Numbered from the stretch's first letter, positions 24,961 to 38,454 are shown. The stretch: DNA of 64,000 nucleotides from Trifolium pratense (GCF_020283565.1 NC_060062.1:24798251-24862250), one strand, 5' to 3'. Made by a program: numbers and translations. Notes: generated from the letters alone by a model not told the origin.

Positions 24961-25660
24961 AGCAATGTATCTAAAAAAAATGTGACTATTCTCATGTGAC
25001 AAACTTCTCCTACCACAAAGTTAATCTTCTCTATACCCTTGATATACTAAATCCAAGACCATCGAGTGTTTATTTAGCAACATAAACGTATATATGTCCC
25101 TTTGTAACAACATGTTATGTGGGAACCATAAGTTTAACATAGAAAATGTGGTAATTGGGTGATATCTGCAAACACCCCAAAGTTTAAGTTAATAGAGCAA
25201 GAGTAAAAGGGATTAATCAATAGAAGATAAAATACCGTACCTAAAGCTATGATGGATAGTTGCTTATATAGGTGTAGTTGACGAAGGAAGGAACCATTAC
25301 AAACGACACTCATCAATGTCGAGATTGTTTATCTATTTAGAGGGTGCTACTGATTGAGCATCCTTTGAGTCAAGCAAAAGCGGTCGTTTTACGTGAAGGG
25401 TCTTGTTGGATTGAGCATCTATAGAGATGAGTCTAATGTTGATGTCGGACCGAGCCACACACAAACTATTTCTTCTTCTTTTTTTTTTGGTAAAATTACT
25501 AGTCCATCGATGAGGGACCTAACCGCTCTCGACCCTCACCTTAGACGTCACCATTATTCTTACCTTTTTAAATACTTTTTATTTAAATTTAAAACTTGTT
25601 AATTTTAATTTTTATTATTTACAATAGTACTTGTTAACTTAAATTATAAATGAAAGTAAA
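24961..25660. other. Intergenic, no gene seen
   Basis: Short ORFs at 25134-25316 (-) and 25393-25602 (+) have no recognisable domain. Confidence 0.45.
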
Positions 25661-25670
25661 GTACTCTACA

Positions 25671-26334
25671 TCACGGGCGGACCTGTTCAAGGCATGGTAT
25701 GGCTATAGCCACACCAGCCCAAACCCATATTTTTTTAAAAAAATAAATAAATAATTTTATAAATTATTTCAAATTATTCTTTATACATATTCATACAAAT
25801 ATTAATGTAAATATCAGTTTAAAGTTTATTATTGATGATTGTAAGTCTCTCGTACACATATTAGTTTAAGTATTAGTGAAAATATATGTGGTATATTAGG
25901 TAAAATTAGCAATTGAACTATCATATAATGACATAAAAAATATATGTTTAATTAATATTTTATTTTTTCAAGTAAGATAACATAGATAAAATTGGAATAA
26001 AAATTAATAAGTTTTAAGCTAGTTGATAAGCTAGTATAATTTTGGATTATATATATTTTGGTTCAAGGTAGTATTTTGCGAAGCATCAAACAATAATGAT
26101 ATGCATGAATATTTGGATATAAATTTTGTGATTTTTTGGATATAGTTTGTTGGTTTCGTTTTTTGAATAGAAATTCTATAATTTGTTTATTTGTTGTTGC
26201 TTTTTTTTTGGATATAAATATTTTATTAGCAGTAATCTCATATATTGTTTGTTGTTTAACTAAGCTATCAAAATAAAAAAAAAATTCCATTAATGTCTAA
26301 ACTTTTTAGCCCCACTAGTAATTTATGTCTGGAT
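25671..26334. mobile_element. Possible TIR element (GGGCGGA...TCCGCCC ends)
   Basis: A GC-rich end CACGGGCGGACC with AGCCACACCAGCCC at the left is mirrored by TAGCCCCAC...GGATCCGCCCATCC at the right; the 600-bp interior is strongly AT-rich and non-coding. Ends of this kind recur in plant DNA transposons. The target duplication was not resolved. Confidence 0.45.
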
Positions 26335-28740
26335 CCGCCCATCCTCTCCATAATCATCCCAACGACCCAAAGTTTATTATAGCGATTAATTAAACTATGC
26401 TAAAGCATCTCATTCTGCGGAGAAGTAAAGCTTTTAATTTGTTTGAATGGCCATAAGAATCTCTGAGTACTGAATTGGATACCCCACGCCGTCTGAAAAA
26501 TCATTCTTTACACCCTCACTTCACATCATTATCAGCCTTTTCTTAAATCCTAACAGATGATATTCTGTGTCAATTCTCTCAAATCATGTTTTACTTGCCA
26601 ACCAAAATATTTGTCTCAATTTAATGTAATTAAATTTTAAATATTTGTCTCCAAATAATACTCTTACAATGAAATTTATCAATGAATCAACAATTTAATA
26701 TTGCATCCGTCTTTTAAACAAGTTTGATTTTGTAACCGCAAAAAAAAAAATTATTTTGTTAGTAAAAAAAAGGAGTTTTTTTATTAAGACTCTAATTTTT
26801 AGGAGAAGAAACTCTGATAATCTAGAGTTCGGTTCCGAAGTAAGTAAAGTATGATAAAAAATTATTTTCACCAGGAATTGAACTCACATTCTTCCAAAAT
26901 TTGTCTTAGGAGAAACTCGTTAACCGCTCGAGTCCAATATCTTAGTAAAAAAAAGAGAAGATTGATTTTGTTGTAATAATGACAAAAAGAAAATCATTAA
27001 ATGAAAATATTCAGTTATTTATCAATAGAGATTACTTAAAGTTATAACATGACGCTGTCAAAAAAAAAAAAGTTATAACATGATTATAAAATCAAACAAG
27101 TAATTGTGTAAAAAAAAAAAATCAAACAAGTAATGATAATATTAACTCAACTGAAAAATGTTGATATTGTTAAGTTAAATGTTTTTATCTGAATTCAAAC
27201 TTGAGATTTTACAGTTATGTGTGTGAATTTTTAGTGGTAATTGTTACTTCGTGTTTTCGTCTAATAAAAATAAAAATATTAACCAATAAACCAATGGGTA
27301 AAGATGGTAAATGTGAAAAAACGATAATGGCATGGATGTTATGGGATAGTTTTGTGTGTGTTTCATTTTGAGATTCATTTTGTTTGGGCTTGTTTGGTGA
27401 ACCAGTCTTCTTTCATTGGAAAAGATTGCTATTTGAGGAGTCATTTGGCCTTTGCTTTAGGTTATTGATTTGAGTTTGTTTTCTTTCTTCTTTGGTACAT
27501 ATTAATTTGAGTTTTGTATTATTTTGTTGTTTATCTCAATGATACAATAATGTTGTTTGTTAGACTAATATTTTTAGGTTTATTTTGATATAGATGAGAC
27601 AATGTTTTTAGGTATAGATATATAGATACTGAATGTTATAAAAAAAAGAAAAAGATATAGATGCTTAAAAAAATTGTGCTTTACCCTCTTTCAATTTAAA
27701 TCCTTTGACATATCTCCTAATCTGATCTGATTTACTAATTACTATATTAAATTAGTATCTGACAATGTTATGATGGATATTAATGTAGATCGAATTAATT
27801 TCATAAAATTGAATGTGATTAAAAGTGTTTGAATGTAAAATAATTATTTTTAGACACATTTATTTATATAAAATAAAATTTAATTAAGGATTAGATTATA
27901 AGTCAAGTCTCAAACATCTCGCAAGTTCATCTAAGATGATAAAACATAAAACACGTTAAGAAACATCTAAATCATCTGAATTGTTTTTAAACCTAATGTC
28001 TTTGCAATAGACGTCAAACATTCAAATAAGAGAGAAAATGTAATTTATAATTTTTGATTTCTTATAGTGAATTGTTATTGGACCACAAAGTCGAAGTGGC
28101 AACCACTCTCCGAAATAGGTGTTTAAAAATTAAAATTAATCAATTCTAAATGCAAAATTAATTCTATTTCATAACGGTAAAAAATGTCAAAATCAACCTA
28201 TCTTTATAACAAAAGTGAATCCAAATATACATTAACTATCATAACTAGACTCAAGTGAATCCAAACATATATTAACTATGATAGCTGGACTCAACTACCC
28301 AACCAAAAGTGCAACATAAAAATACATTTCTTTTTTCTTCAAGTTATTTAGTAATTAGAAATTTTATTCTATAAAATACGAGTTCAAATTTCAACTTTTA
28401 CACGTATAATATAATATATCAACTAAACTAAACCCATGAAAATAACATTTTTTATAAGCAAAAGTGTGTCAACAAAAGTGAATGTATCTGGAGTAAATTT
28501 TAAATCAAATTCATCAACTTTTATTAACCTATTTTTGCTTATATTTTAGGACGGAAGGAATAAGAGTAAGCCGAGTGCATTTTCTAATCTTACCTGACCT
28601 AAAAATGTTTGTATTTTTCTGACACATAATTTAGACAATATAATTATTTTGCACTGTTATAACAAAACATATTATTATATTGTTTCATTTCATATACTGA
28701 AACACAGTCTAAGTTGTTAAAAACCTGGTCTTCCCCTATT
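26335..28740. other. Intergenic, no gene seen
   Basis: AT-rich throughout. A tRNA-like block near 27160-27245 may be a SINE remnant. The ORF at 27244-27444 (-) shows no domain. Confidence 0.4.
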
Positions 28741-28755
28741 AACCGCAAAAATCAC

Positions 28756-28758
<3 letters not shown>

Positions 28759-28797
<39 letters not shown>
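28759..28797. repeat. (CT)n microsatellite in the CLASSY leader region
   Basis: About 39 bp of CT repeats; pyrimidine tracts of this type are common in plant 5' leaders near the transcription start. Confidence 0.95.
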
Positions 28798-28799
<2 letters not shown>

Positions 28800-29037
28800 G
28801 CAACTGCACAAACTTCAAGGTTTTTTTCTGCTCCTTTTTCTATGTCAGCTTTCACTTCACTTTATTTCTTTCTCTCTCTCTCACTGTACTCACTTCACTC
28901 TCAACTACTACATTTCAAGCAACATTATTACCTCATCTTCTTCTCTCCTCTTTCTTTTTTTCATCACAAAAATCATCATGATGCTTCTGTAACAATTTCT
29001 GCTATTGTTAGATTCTCTACCTGTTTTCTCTGTATTG

Positions 29038-30163
29038 GTAAGAATTTCATCACTTCTTTTAATTAACTTCACAGAATAATCTAAAAATTAAATATGTTTG
29101 ATTGATTATAGTACTAAGTCAACAATCTAATTTTATGTCTCTGATCATGTTTTTTTTTTCCATCCACATGGTTAATTAATACTCTGAAAGTCTATGTTTT
29201 TTTTTTTTTTTCACTTTGTCTTAGGTTGTCGTGTTAATTGTTTAAGGTGGTTTCTGTTTTCCTAAAAGAGATAAAAAAGATTGCTAAAGATTGCTTTTTT
29301 ACCTATTTTGTGAATGCTTTTTTACCTTGTTGTTTTTTTCTATGGGTTTTGAAACTAAAATGTTGCTAATTTTGTTTATGTGTAAATTGGTATATTATAA
29401 TTTAAAAGTGTGTTTTTTTCATGTTCTTTTTCAGCATATGTTTCTGAACTGAATGAAATATTCACATGTGTGAATGTGTTTGTTTTCTGTTAAACAACAT
29501 AGCATTTGAGAATCTTAGGATCAGTTGATATATCCTTTAATAGAAAGTTTGTTTTTTGTTTTAATTTAATTACATAAAGTTTAGGTGAATTAGGTCTGAT
29601 GCTGACAAAAGAAGGCCGTGAGGTTTAAAGTTAGTGTCTAGTGACAACTTTCTGAGCTGGATTGGCGTATTCTCTGGTGGCCTGGAACCTGAGGGGTGTC
29701 TTCCTGATTATGGGATTAGGAGGAAGACCTCTTTTAGGTGGGCTTTTGTTCCTAATTATGGGATTAAGAGGAAGACCTCATTTAGGTGGGGTTTTGTTGT
29801 TGGTGTTTATTTTCGGTGTCCGCATATATATGGCACCGCTGTTATGTAATACCTATTTTACCGGTCTTTGTTCGTCTTGAGCAGAGACATGGTTATTAAT
29901 ATATTTGCCAAGTTAATTATATATTACTTGTCAACGAGTTTCTAAGTTTGACAGCAAAATTTGATCGAGTCATAAATTTAGTTTTTGGGGTAAATGAACA
30001 TAGTTTTGAGTTTTTGAAAAGATATTTATTTGTTATGAAATGATCTCCATTGCATTTGTGTGTCGATGATTGATTAGCATTTTTTTGTGTCTGAATGAAG
30101 TTTGTGTGCCGAATCAGCTGTAGAAGTTGCTCATATATACAACATTGGCAAGTAAGTTAGCAG
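29038..30163 (+). other. Probable 5'-UTR intron of CLASSY
   Basis: Donor TTG/GTAAGAA at 29038 and acceptor TTAGCAG at 30161-30163, 9 bp before the start codon. Contains a two-copy 48-bp tandem repeat at 29703-29798. Inferred from splice signals; a transcript would settle it. Confidence 0.4.
29703..29798. repeat. 48-bp tandem repeat, two copies
   Basis: 29703-29750 and 29751-29798 share CTRATTATGGGATTARGAGG and AAGACCTC(T/A)TTTAGGTGGG. The overlapping ORFs here are a by-product of the repeat. Confidence 0.85.
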
Positions 30164-30172
30164 TTGCAAACA

Positions 30173-33100
30173 ATGAACAGAAAAAGGCGTCTAAATCAAT
30201 CGACCACTGCAATCGATTCTCACCGTAAGCATTTCCTCTTTCTTTTTAATCAATTCATCATTCTGCATATGACGAAAAAAAAGAAAGACAGTAATTGAAC
30301 ATAATAAGTATAAATGCCAATGGAATATAACTCAGTTTATCGAGTGACATAAGGACTTATACAAGATTGTTTTTTAACTTATTGATTTCCTCAAAATTTT
30401 CCATCTAAACAGCCTTCGAAGCAGTTACCTTTGGCTCATGGCATCCGGTGGAGTTCATAAAAGTTAAGTCGGGAACTGTAACCATACATTTTGCAGATAA
30501 TCACCATATGGTTATGGACAAAGGTACTTTATCAGACATTCGTATGAGGTCAAGGAAAACTACAGTGTCAGATTGCTCTTGTTTCTTACGTCCTGGAATC
30601 GACATCTGCGTGCTATCACCCCCTCAACGAGCCAAGGATGCAGTTGGTTCAAATCTCGAGCCCGTAAGTGTTCCTTTTAAGATGAATTTTAAAAACTTGT
30701 AATTTATTTTCCTGAGAGTGTCGCGCCTGGTGTGCCTGGTGTCTGTTTTAGTGCTTCATATAAACTTCCGTATAGTAACATTTGTAACAGAATTACAAAT
30801 TCATACAGTATAACTTACAGGTGTCTTTTCAATTATAGGTTTGGATGGATGCTAGAATAAGTTCTATACAGAGAAAGCCTCATGGCGCAGAGTGCTCGTG
30901 TCAGTTTTTCGTCAATTTCTATGTTGATCAAGGTTCACTTGGTTTAGAGATGAGAACTCTTTGTAAGGATATCAAAGTATTCAGACTCAATCAGATCTCC
31001 ATCCTCCAAAGAATTGAACATAGTCCTTGTGAAAATAAGCCCTACCGTTGGTCTTCATCCGAAGATTGCTCTTCGTTGCCACACACTAAATTGCTTTTGG
31101 GAAAATTTTTATGCGATCTTTCATGGTTAATTGCTACATCGGTTCTCATGAAAGTTGCGTTCTGTGCAAGATCTGTTGAAAACAAGATGGTGTATCAAGT
31201 TTTGGGAGGTGATAATAGTATTGGCTCTTCGTCGAACACTGAGTCTCATATTGATGTTATTGGTTTCAAAAACGATAATGGCATGTTAGTACCGATTGCT
31301 TCTCAAGTTGCTATAACTAACACCAAGAAAGTTGACCAAGCACAAGAATCCCATACAGATGAAGCGTCGCCGTCTTATAATGTTGACGGCTTACGACGCT
31401 CCAAACGCCGGCATGTACAGCCGGATCGTTACCTTGGCTGTGAAGTTAAAGAATTGGATGTTGGTTCCTTTAGAAACAGGCCACCGGTTAGGATAGATAC
31501 ATCCACCAAAGAAGATGACTTGCCGTTATCGTGCTTGTTTCGTTTGCAGCAACAGAAGAGTCCAGAAAAGATCACCGACAAATCTCAGAAGATCAACCTA
31601 CCGAATCCCTGCCGGGAGCTTCTAGTGTACAACAGGAGGGCTAAAAATCGAGAGGTGAAGAAGTTTAGTGATGTTGATCATAATGAACATCAAAATCCAC
31701 TTGCTATTATCCCTTTTACTAATCAAGATGCTGATCCAATAGCTGTTGAGCCTAGCGATCAAAACAGCAATGTTGCTAAAAGTGGTGAATCATCTGAAAT
31801 TTCTTCAAAATATCGTCATTTGATTAATACTCCTAAACCAAGGAAAAACATTAATTTGTTAGATATTCCTGAAAATTCAGAAGATGCTGCGAAGAGCGAC
31901 GATGTTTCTTCAAGATGTCAATTTTTTGGAACCCCTAAGTTACAAAAGAAGAGTTTAGGTGATTTGGACGCTATGGATCTTGGAAATAGATGGGAAGGGA
32001 TAAAAAGGAAAACCAATAAAGGATTTAAGGAGGGAAAATATCGTTCAACGTATTTAAGAAATCCCGGCGAAGGAGGAACTCACAGATATAAAGATAGAAC
32101 ATTAAATGCATCTGCATACAAGAATTTGATAAATTCATATTTATCGAATATTAATACAACAATACCGGTCGAAGAAACCCCTATTACTGACCAGTGGAAG
32201 AAATGTAACACAACAAATGTTGCTGGACAAAATGAGGAGACGGATGCTTCTCATGAAGAATATGAGAAAGAAAAAGCTGAAGAGGATATGTTGTGGAAAG
32301 AACTTGAAGTCGGACTGGCATCAATTTATTTCGATGACTCGGAGGTGAAACCGTTTGGCCATAGTTTTCTCCTTTTTGTTCCTTTTGCTTTTTTTTTCTG
32401 TTTTTTTTCTAAGGCTGATAATCAGTTCAATTATTTAATCAGGTTTCAAATGCAAACGCTTCTGCCGAGGCTGAGGAAAAGTTGAAAGAAGTTTGTGAAC
32501 ATGATAATAGATTGGATGAAGAAATTGGAATATACTGCATTAGATGTGGCTTTGTGACCACTCATATCAGAGATGTTAATCCAATCTTTGTAAGTCAACT
32601 TTATGTTTTTTACTTTCATTCTTGTATTCTGGTTTTGATACATTGCAATCGGCATCTAGATGGAGGCAACATGAATAAAAAGCGAGTTGCAGTGCATGAG
32701 CTACGAGGCTCCCATCACCGTTTGGGAGAGCTTATGGAAACAACTTATGACATGTCCATAATTTTTTTTAGAGTATTTCCATAAGCTCTCCAATATATAG
32801 CTTATCGCTTATATGAAAACAATATGACTTAATTTTTATCTTTTATCATAGAAATAGCGTTTGCCTTATGCATAAGCACTTATATGATTACCTTGTTGGT
32901 ATTCGCAGGTTGAAAAGGCAGTGTGGCGCCAAGATGAGAAGCCTTGTGATGGAGGAGAAGATAAAGAAGAGCCCACGGCTGATGAAGATGATGATTTCCA
33001 TTTTTTCCCAACTGATGCTAATCCTGAAGAACCAATATCGGAAGAAAACCAAAGTGTTTGGTCATTAATTCCTGAACTCAAAGAAAAGTTGCATGTGCAC

Positions 33101-34855
33101 CAAAAGAAAGCTTTTGAGTTTCTTTGGCAAAACATTGCAGGGTCATCAAATCCAGCACTAATTGAAGCAGAATCGAAAAAAAGAGGTGGTTGTGTGATAT
33201 CTCATACTCCTGGAGCCGGAAAAACTTTTCTCATCATTGCTTTTCTTGTTAGCTACTTGAAGTTATTCCCTGGGAAGAGGCCTCTAGTTCTTGCTCCGAA
33301 AACTACGCTCTATACTTGGTATAAAGAATTTATCAAGTGGGAGATTCCTATACCGGTGTACTTGATTCACGGTCGTAGAACCTATAGGGTGTTCAAGCAG
33401 AATTCAGTTGCAGTTCTTCCTGGAGTTCCTAAGCCTACCGATGATGTCAAACATGTTTTGGATTGCCTTGAGAAGATACAAAAATGGCATTCACATCCGA
33501 GTGTTCTAATCATGGGCTACACTTCGTTTTTAACATTGATGCGAGAGGATTCGAAGTTTGCTCACAGAAAGTTTATGGCAAAAGTGTTGAGGGAAAGTCC
33601 TCAACTCTTGGTACTTGATGAAGGTCACAATCCTAGAAGCACTAAATCAAGGTTGCGAAAATGTTTGATGAAAGTGCAAACCGAATTGAGAATATTACTT
33701 TCTGGTACTTTGTTTCAAAATAATTTCTGTGAATACTTCAACACTCTATGCTTGGCAAGACCAACATTTGCTTACGAAGTGTTGAAAGCATTAGACCCTA
33801 AATACAAGAAGAAAAAGAAAGGAGTAGCAGGAAAAGGAGCAGAAAAAGCACAATATTTGATCGAGTCAAGGGCTAGAAAATTCTTCTTAGATACAATCGC
33901 TAAGAAAATTGACTCAAATGTTGGTGATGAAAGGCTGCAAGGCTTAAACATGTTGAGAAATGTGACAAATGGTTTTATTGATGTTTATGAAGGTGGAAGT
34001 TCTGATGATTTACCTGGTTTACAAATTTATACATTGCTAATGAACACAACCGATATACAGCATGAGATTCTGAAGAAACTTCACAGCGACATGGCTAAAT
34101 GCAGTGGTTACCCTCTCGAGTTAGAGCTTTTGATAACTCTCGGATCGATACATCCTTGGTTGGTCAAAACCGCGGTATGTTCTCAGAAATTTTTAACAAA
34201 GGAGCAATTGAGTGATCTAGATAAGTACAAGTTTGATTTGAAAATTGGTTCAAAAGTAAGATTTGTTTTGAGCCTTATCTACCGTGTTGTCAAGAACGAA
34301 AAGGTTCTTATCTTTTGCCACAACATTGCTCCTGTGAAATTATTTCAAGAATATTTTGAGAAGTTCTTTGGATGGCAAAAAGGCCGCGAAGTTTTAGTAC
34401 TAACCGGGGAACTCGAGCTCTTCGAACGTGGGAAAATAATGGATAAATTTGAGGAACCCGGTAGTGTATCTAAGATACTACTTGCTTCAATTACAGCCTG
34501 TGCTGAAGGCATTAGTTTGACAGCAGCGTCTCGTGTGATTATGTTGGATTCAGAGTGGAACCCTTCGAAAACAAAGCAAGCTATTGCACGTGCGTTTCGT
34601 CCCGGACAGCAGAAAATGGTTTATGTTTATCAGCTCTTGGTGACAGGTTCATTGGAGGAAGATAAATATCGAAGAACCACATGGAAAGAGTGGGTGTCGA
34701 GTATGATTTTCAGCGAGGCGTTTGTCGAGGATCCTTCTCGTTGGCAAGCTGAGAAGATCGAAGATGATATTCTAAGAGAAATGGTCGAGGAGGATAAGTC
34801 TAAATCATTTCATATGATTATGAAGAATGAAAAAGCTTCAACAAACAACAGATAA
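30173..34855 (+). CDS. CLSY1-like: CLASSY-type SNF2 chromatin remodeller (CLSY1/2-like)
   Basis: Predicted exons 30173-30224, 30413-30663, 30839-32344, 32443-32589 and 32909-34855 join in frame (3903 nt, 1300 residues), all with GT-AG borders. CLASSY proteins are plant nuclear SNF2-family factors that recruit RNA polymerase IV for 24-nt siRNA production and RNA-directed DNA methylation. The N-terminal half is the family's divergent region (exon 2 starts PFEAVTFGSWHPVEFIKV); a Cys-containing segment (YCIRCGFVTTHI) in exon 4 precedes the ATPase core. Motifs: GAGKT at 754-758, DEGH at 889-892 (the usual CLASSY form of DEAH), SGTLFQNN at 917-924, and ARAFRPGQ at 1212-1219, then a conserved tail (TTWKEWVSSMIFSEAF, FHMIMKNEKAS). 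Arabidopsis CLSY1 is of similar length. The gene looks intact. CLSY1/2 rather than CLSY3/4 is judged from the C-terminus. Confidence 0.93.
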
Positions 34856-35640
34856 AAGGTAATTACTCTTTTGTTATCTTCTATGTCCTTTCCATGTATA
34901 TATAGTATTTATTTATTTATTGATCATGCCATAAAAGATTTCAAATTTAATTAATTTGCTTCCAGTTGATCATGAAACAACAGTGATTCCAAAAAAAGGT
35001 TAGCAAGTCTTTTTCCTTCTTACTTTAAAGTTGTGCATTGTTATGTACCAAAAAAAAAAATAAAGTTGTGCATTGTTCTTGAGGTTTTGGCATCGACTTA
35101 AGAAAATGGAAATTTTCTTGCTACTTTTCAAGTACGTGCGCTACTTTTCACCCCCTCGCTACTAAAAAGCCCCACACGTTTATGAAGACGATATAAATTG
35201 TTCGAAAGTGTTTTTTCTTAATGCGTGCATCCAAAAATTAATACAAATACGATTGTTCTATCTGCAACTAGTAACTTACACTTATTGGTTGAAATTGTTA
35301 ACATTTCCCCTACATATCACAGGACTATCCGATCCGAAGCTCAGAATTTCTGTGAGAGCATCAATAAATGATTCAAGCCTACTTCTCAACAAGTTTCTTT
35401 ATGGAGACCCCCCTCCCCAAAAAATAAAGCTTGTGGATTTGGTTCAGGCATATTCTAGTTATGTACTTGTGATAAATTTCGACATTTTTTCGACTTTGGT
35501 ACTTTGGAGGTTTACCTAAGTTATGTGGCATGTAACAAAAGAATAAAACTAGGAGTGTTGCCATGCCAATTGAATTATAAAGATGCTGCTGCATAACTTT
35601 TATGGTTTTTAATGTCATCGCTCGTGTTTTCTTTTTTAAC
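34856..35640. other. CLASSY 3' region
   Basis: Probably contains a 3'-UTR intron: GTAATTACTC right after the stop (34859) and TTCCAG near 34966. Beyond, no gene; ORFs at 35208-35519 and 35379-35618 overlap on opposite strands and are unsupported. Confidence 0.4.
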
Positions 35641-35799
35641 TAAGAAAAACATGTTTTATTCAGTAGCACAAAAAGGCAAATCTGATTAACAGAATGCTCT
35701 TCCCTCGAGCTTGAGGATGGTTTTGGAGACGTATCATCGTTGACATTACAGTGGTTCAAGATATGCTTCAACTGTCTGTATTCATCTTAAGCATTCCAC

Positions 35800-36020
35800 T
35801 TGTAGATCAACATTACAATTCACAGTCGAGCACACATCTTTTCCGAAACCAAAAGGGAACTGTGATGTTTTTCGTAGCATGTTTTGAACGCATGGTCTGA
35901 TTTTCCGCAGACATTGCGTTGTTTAGACTTCCAAGAGCCTTTTCCTCGTCCATAGGACGACTTCTTCATCGTGATACAATCGATCACTCATTTTGCCTTT
36001 AATGCGCAAGCAGAGGATCA
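35800..36020 (-). pseudogene. Retroelement gag zinc-knuckle fragment
   Basis: On the minus strand around 35965-35850 the reading GKGSWKSKQRNVCGKSDHAF followed by KTCYEKH resembles the CCHC knuckle of plant copia-like gag proteins (the first Cys pair is incomplete). Stops interrupt the frame on both sides. Taken as a broken gag scrap; its limits are approximate. Confidence 0.4.
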
Positions 36021-36165
36021 AACGAATCGGGAATTAGAATCAAATCATCAAGCAATTTAAGTTTGTTCTTGCAAATTATGGCTTTTTGCACCTATCGCGC
36101 CCAAGAATGATAATTGCTAGCAGTGAGGGGTTTCATAACAAGAGAAACCACACGATTTTCACTCG

Positions 36166-36285
36166 TATGTACATAATACGCTCGGCATGTTCAAAGATGG
36201 ATCCACCGAAGTCAATGTTGGAATTGCCGAGATTGTATTATGTACATCATTTTCTTCCGTGGATCCATCTTTGAACATTGGGAAG
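36166..36285. repeat. Short inverted repeat
   Basis: ATGTTCAAAGATGGATCCAC near 36188 and its reverse complement near 36262-36281, with GTACATAATAC also inverted; a 100-bp foldback. No further assignment. Confidence 0.7.
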
Positions 36286-36459
36286 TTATCAAAGAACTCA
36301 CAGCTAAAGATTATATATATTGGTGAATTGTTAAGCAATGGAATTGGAACTGAATTGTAACAGAAAACTAATTCTGTTATGAGAACTAACCAACTCAGTA
36401 GGCTAACCGTCTAATCAACAAATAATTCTGTTGGAACTGAATTGCAAAAGTTGATCAAA

Positions 36460-36640
36460 TGGTTGTTACCGACATGACATATTATTGTGTGGGTTATTTG
36501 GAAAGCTCGTAATGATGCTATTTTTTTGGAGAAAACTCTTGAAGAAGCCGAGGAGATCGACAACATTAAAAGCTTATCTTGACAATAAGTTTTGAGTAAA
36601 AATAGTGGACCCTTGTTTGTATTACGAATGATGATATGCA
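36460..36640 (+). pseudogene. LINE zf-RVT fragment
   Basis: The frame around 36480-36525 reads IIVWVIWKARNDAIF, a hallmark of the zinc-binding region after plant LINE reverse transcriptase; it continues LEKTLEEAEEI and then shifts frame. Isolated fragment. Confidence 0.55.
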
Positions 36641-36667
36641 AACTCAGGCCAAGTCTATGGTGAAAAG

Positions 36668-36922
36668 TTGCGAATACTACTATAACGAATACAAATTTTA
36701 CAACATTCACCGTTGAATTGAAAATTTATATCATATAGATCATCCATAATTATTTTTAAAAAAAAAAATTAAAAATTAATTGATATGTTATTGAGACTCA
36801 TAAAGATTAACAGTTTATGGATTTTTATTAATCTTGATGAGTCTCAATAACATATCAAATTATTTTCAAAAAATTTATGGATGATCCATATGATAATTCG
36901 TATTCGTTATAATAATATTGAA
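36668..36922. mobile_element. Foldback MITE
   Basis: Arms of ~100 bp pair across a central segment at about 36806-36840: GATATGTTATTGAGACTCAT on the left is repeated in reverse complement at the right, as is ATCATATRGATCATCCATAA; outermost TATAACGAATAC pairs with GTATTCGTTATA. The left arm carries ~30 extra bases. No ORF; target duplication unclear. Confidence 0.75.
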
Positions 36923-37273
36923 GATTTGTGCACCATGAAAGACTTGAGTCTTTCATGTTAGACAAAGTCTGCAAACTCATAATACAATGTCGATATTCCT
37001 AATTGTGGGTGTAATATTTGTACTTTTTTCCAATTAAAATCAAACTTTGTCATTTAAAAAAAATATATTGTTGGTAATGTCTAGTTCAACTAACAATGTC
37101 GATATAGAATATCAGAATTGTATGTGTGAATTTTAGGTAGTACCTATCACTTCATTTGCGGATAAAAATATGAGAATATTAAATTATTTGATTGAATAAA
37201 TATTATTTAGTAATGAATAATGAACTCATATCAAATTATTTGCTATTCCATTCAAATTATTTCAGCCTCATAG
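36923..37273. other. Intergenic, nothing recognised
   Basis: AT-rich, no gene. Confidence 0.45.
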
Positions 37274-37278
37274 TAACA

Positions 37279-38350
37279 TGATAGATAAATTGCAAGTACA
37301 CAATTATAGCCGTCACGTAGTAAAAATTATCGATCCTCAAAGATTGAGATTAATCTAAAGCAAAACAACTTAAGAGGAAATTAAATGACATTTGGGGGGT
37401 TTGCATTGCAATTGAGCTTAAACTAGAAATTAAAATAGGTTTAATTCAACAAAGGTAAAAATGATTATGTCTATTCGAATCATCTGATTCAAATTGCTTG
37501 GAAGTACGGTCTATTTCAACTAATTATTCTCTTAATATGATGATGAATTTAATAAAATGATTATGCTCAATGTCTTGGTAACATAATCCTCCCTTGATCA
37601 TTAATCCCTAATTTCTTAGGATGATTGATGATCAAGGTATAAACTTTAATCCTTGGAATCTCAATTAACAATCCAAAATCTCTTAAGCGAAAATTAATTG
37701 ATCAATTATTCCTAGATCGATGATTCATTCCTATTTTCATAGTAAAACAAATAATGGAAATCATCACATAATTGGTCAAATCATGTAAAATATTAAACAC
37801 AAGGAATAATTGAATGAAACTAACTTCGTAATTAATCAAATCAGTACTCAAATGCTACGTGGATTCAAGCAACATTGAATTAAATTCATCTAAAAGACCT
37901 CATCTTGGTGTTTAGCTACACATAGTAAAATAAATAAACAAGGGAAGAAGAAAATTGAACCAAAGAACTAAAATGAGTCACAAGCTTGCAGCCATATTTC
38001 AATTCCACGTGATGCTATTTTCATTCTCCATCCCATGCACTGTTCCTCTTGTTTAATTTGATTGGATCCGGGTCAACCCACAACTTAAGGCCCACTTGCC
38101 TTTTTAGTTAGTCCATCTGGTTTGTTTTCTATTCACACCAGCCCATTAAACTAAAACACCTATTAAGCTGAACCAAGAAAATAAAAACTACACAAAATAT
38201 TATTTTAGTAGAGAAAAATACTTAATTAACTCAATAAACCATAAATTAAAATTTATTTAAAATAACTCTAAATTAAACACTAAACTAATAAAATGATATT
38301 AAAACTTACTAAAAAGACTCTAAAAATAACGACTGATAATGATCTCATCA
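37279..38350 (-). mobile_element. Solo LTR, probably Ty3/gypsy
   Basis: 1072 bp, TGATAGATAAATTG...GATCTCATCA, with the exact 5-bp duplication TAACA on both sides (37274-37278, 38351-38355). On the minus strand the end region GAGGATCGATAATTTTTACTACGTG resembles the 3' part of the solo LTR at 3773-5018, giving the orientation and suggesting a related lineage. No internal region remains. Confidence 0.85.
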
Positions 38351-38454
38351 TAACATATAAACAAATTATATGACGTGGCTTCCATGTTTAATTTTCAGGT
38401 TTAATACATACTATTCAAGTGGCTATTTAAAATTGTATTCCGCATAAAATAGTA

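Noticed and set aside
29634..29880. Two overlapping Gly/Leu-rich ORFs
   Set aside because: Generated by a two-copy 48-bp tandem repeat in a probable UTR intron; no start context or homology.
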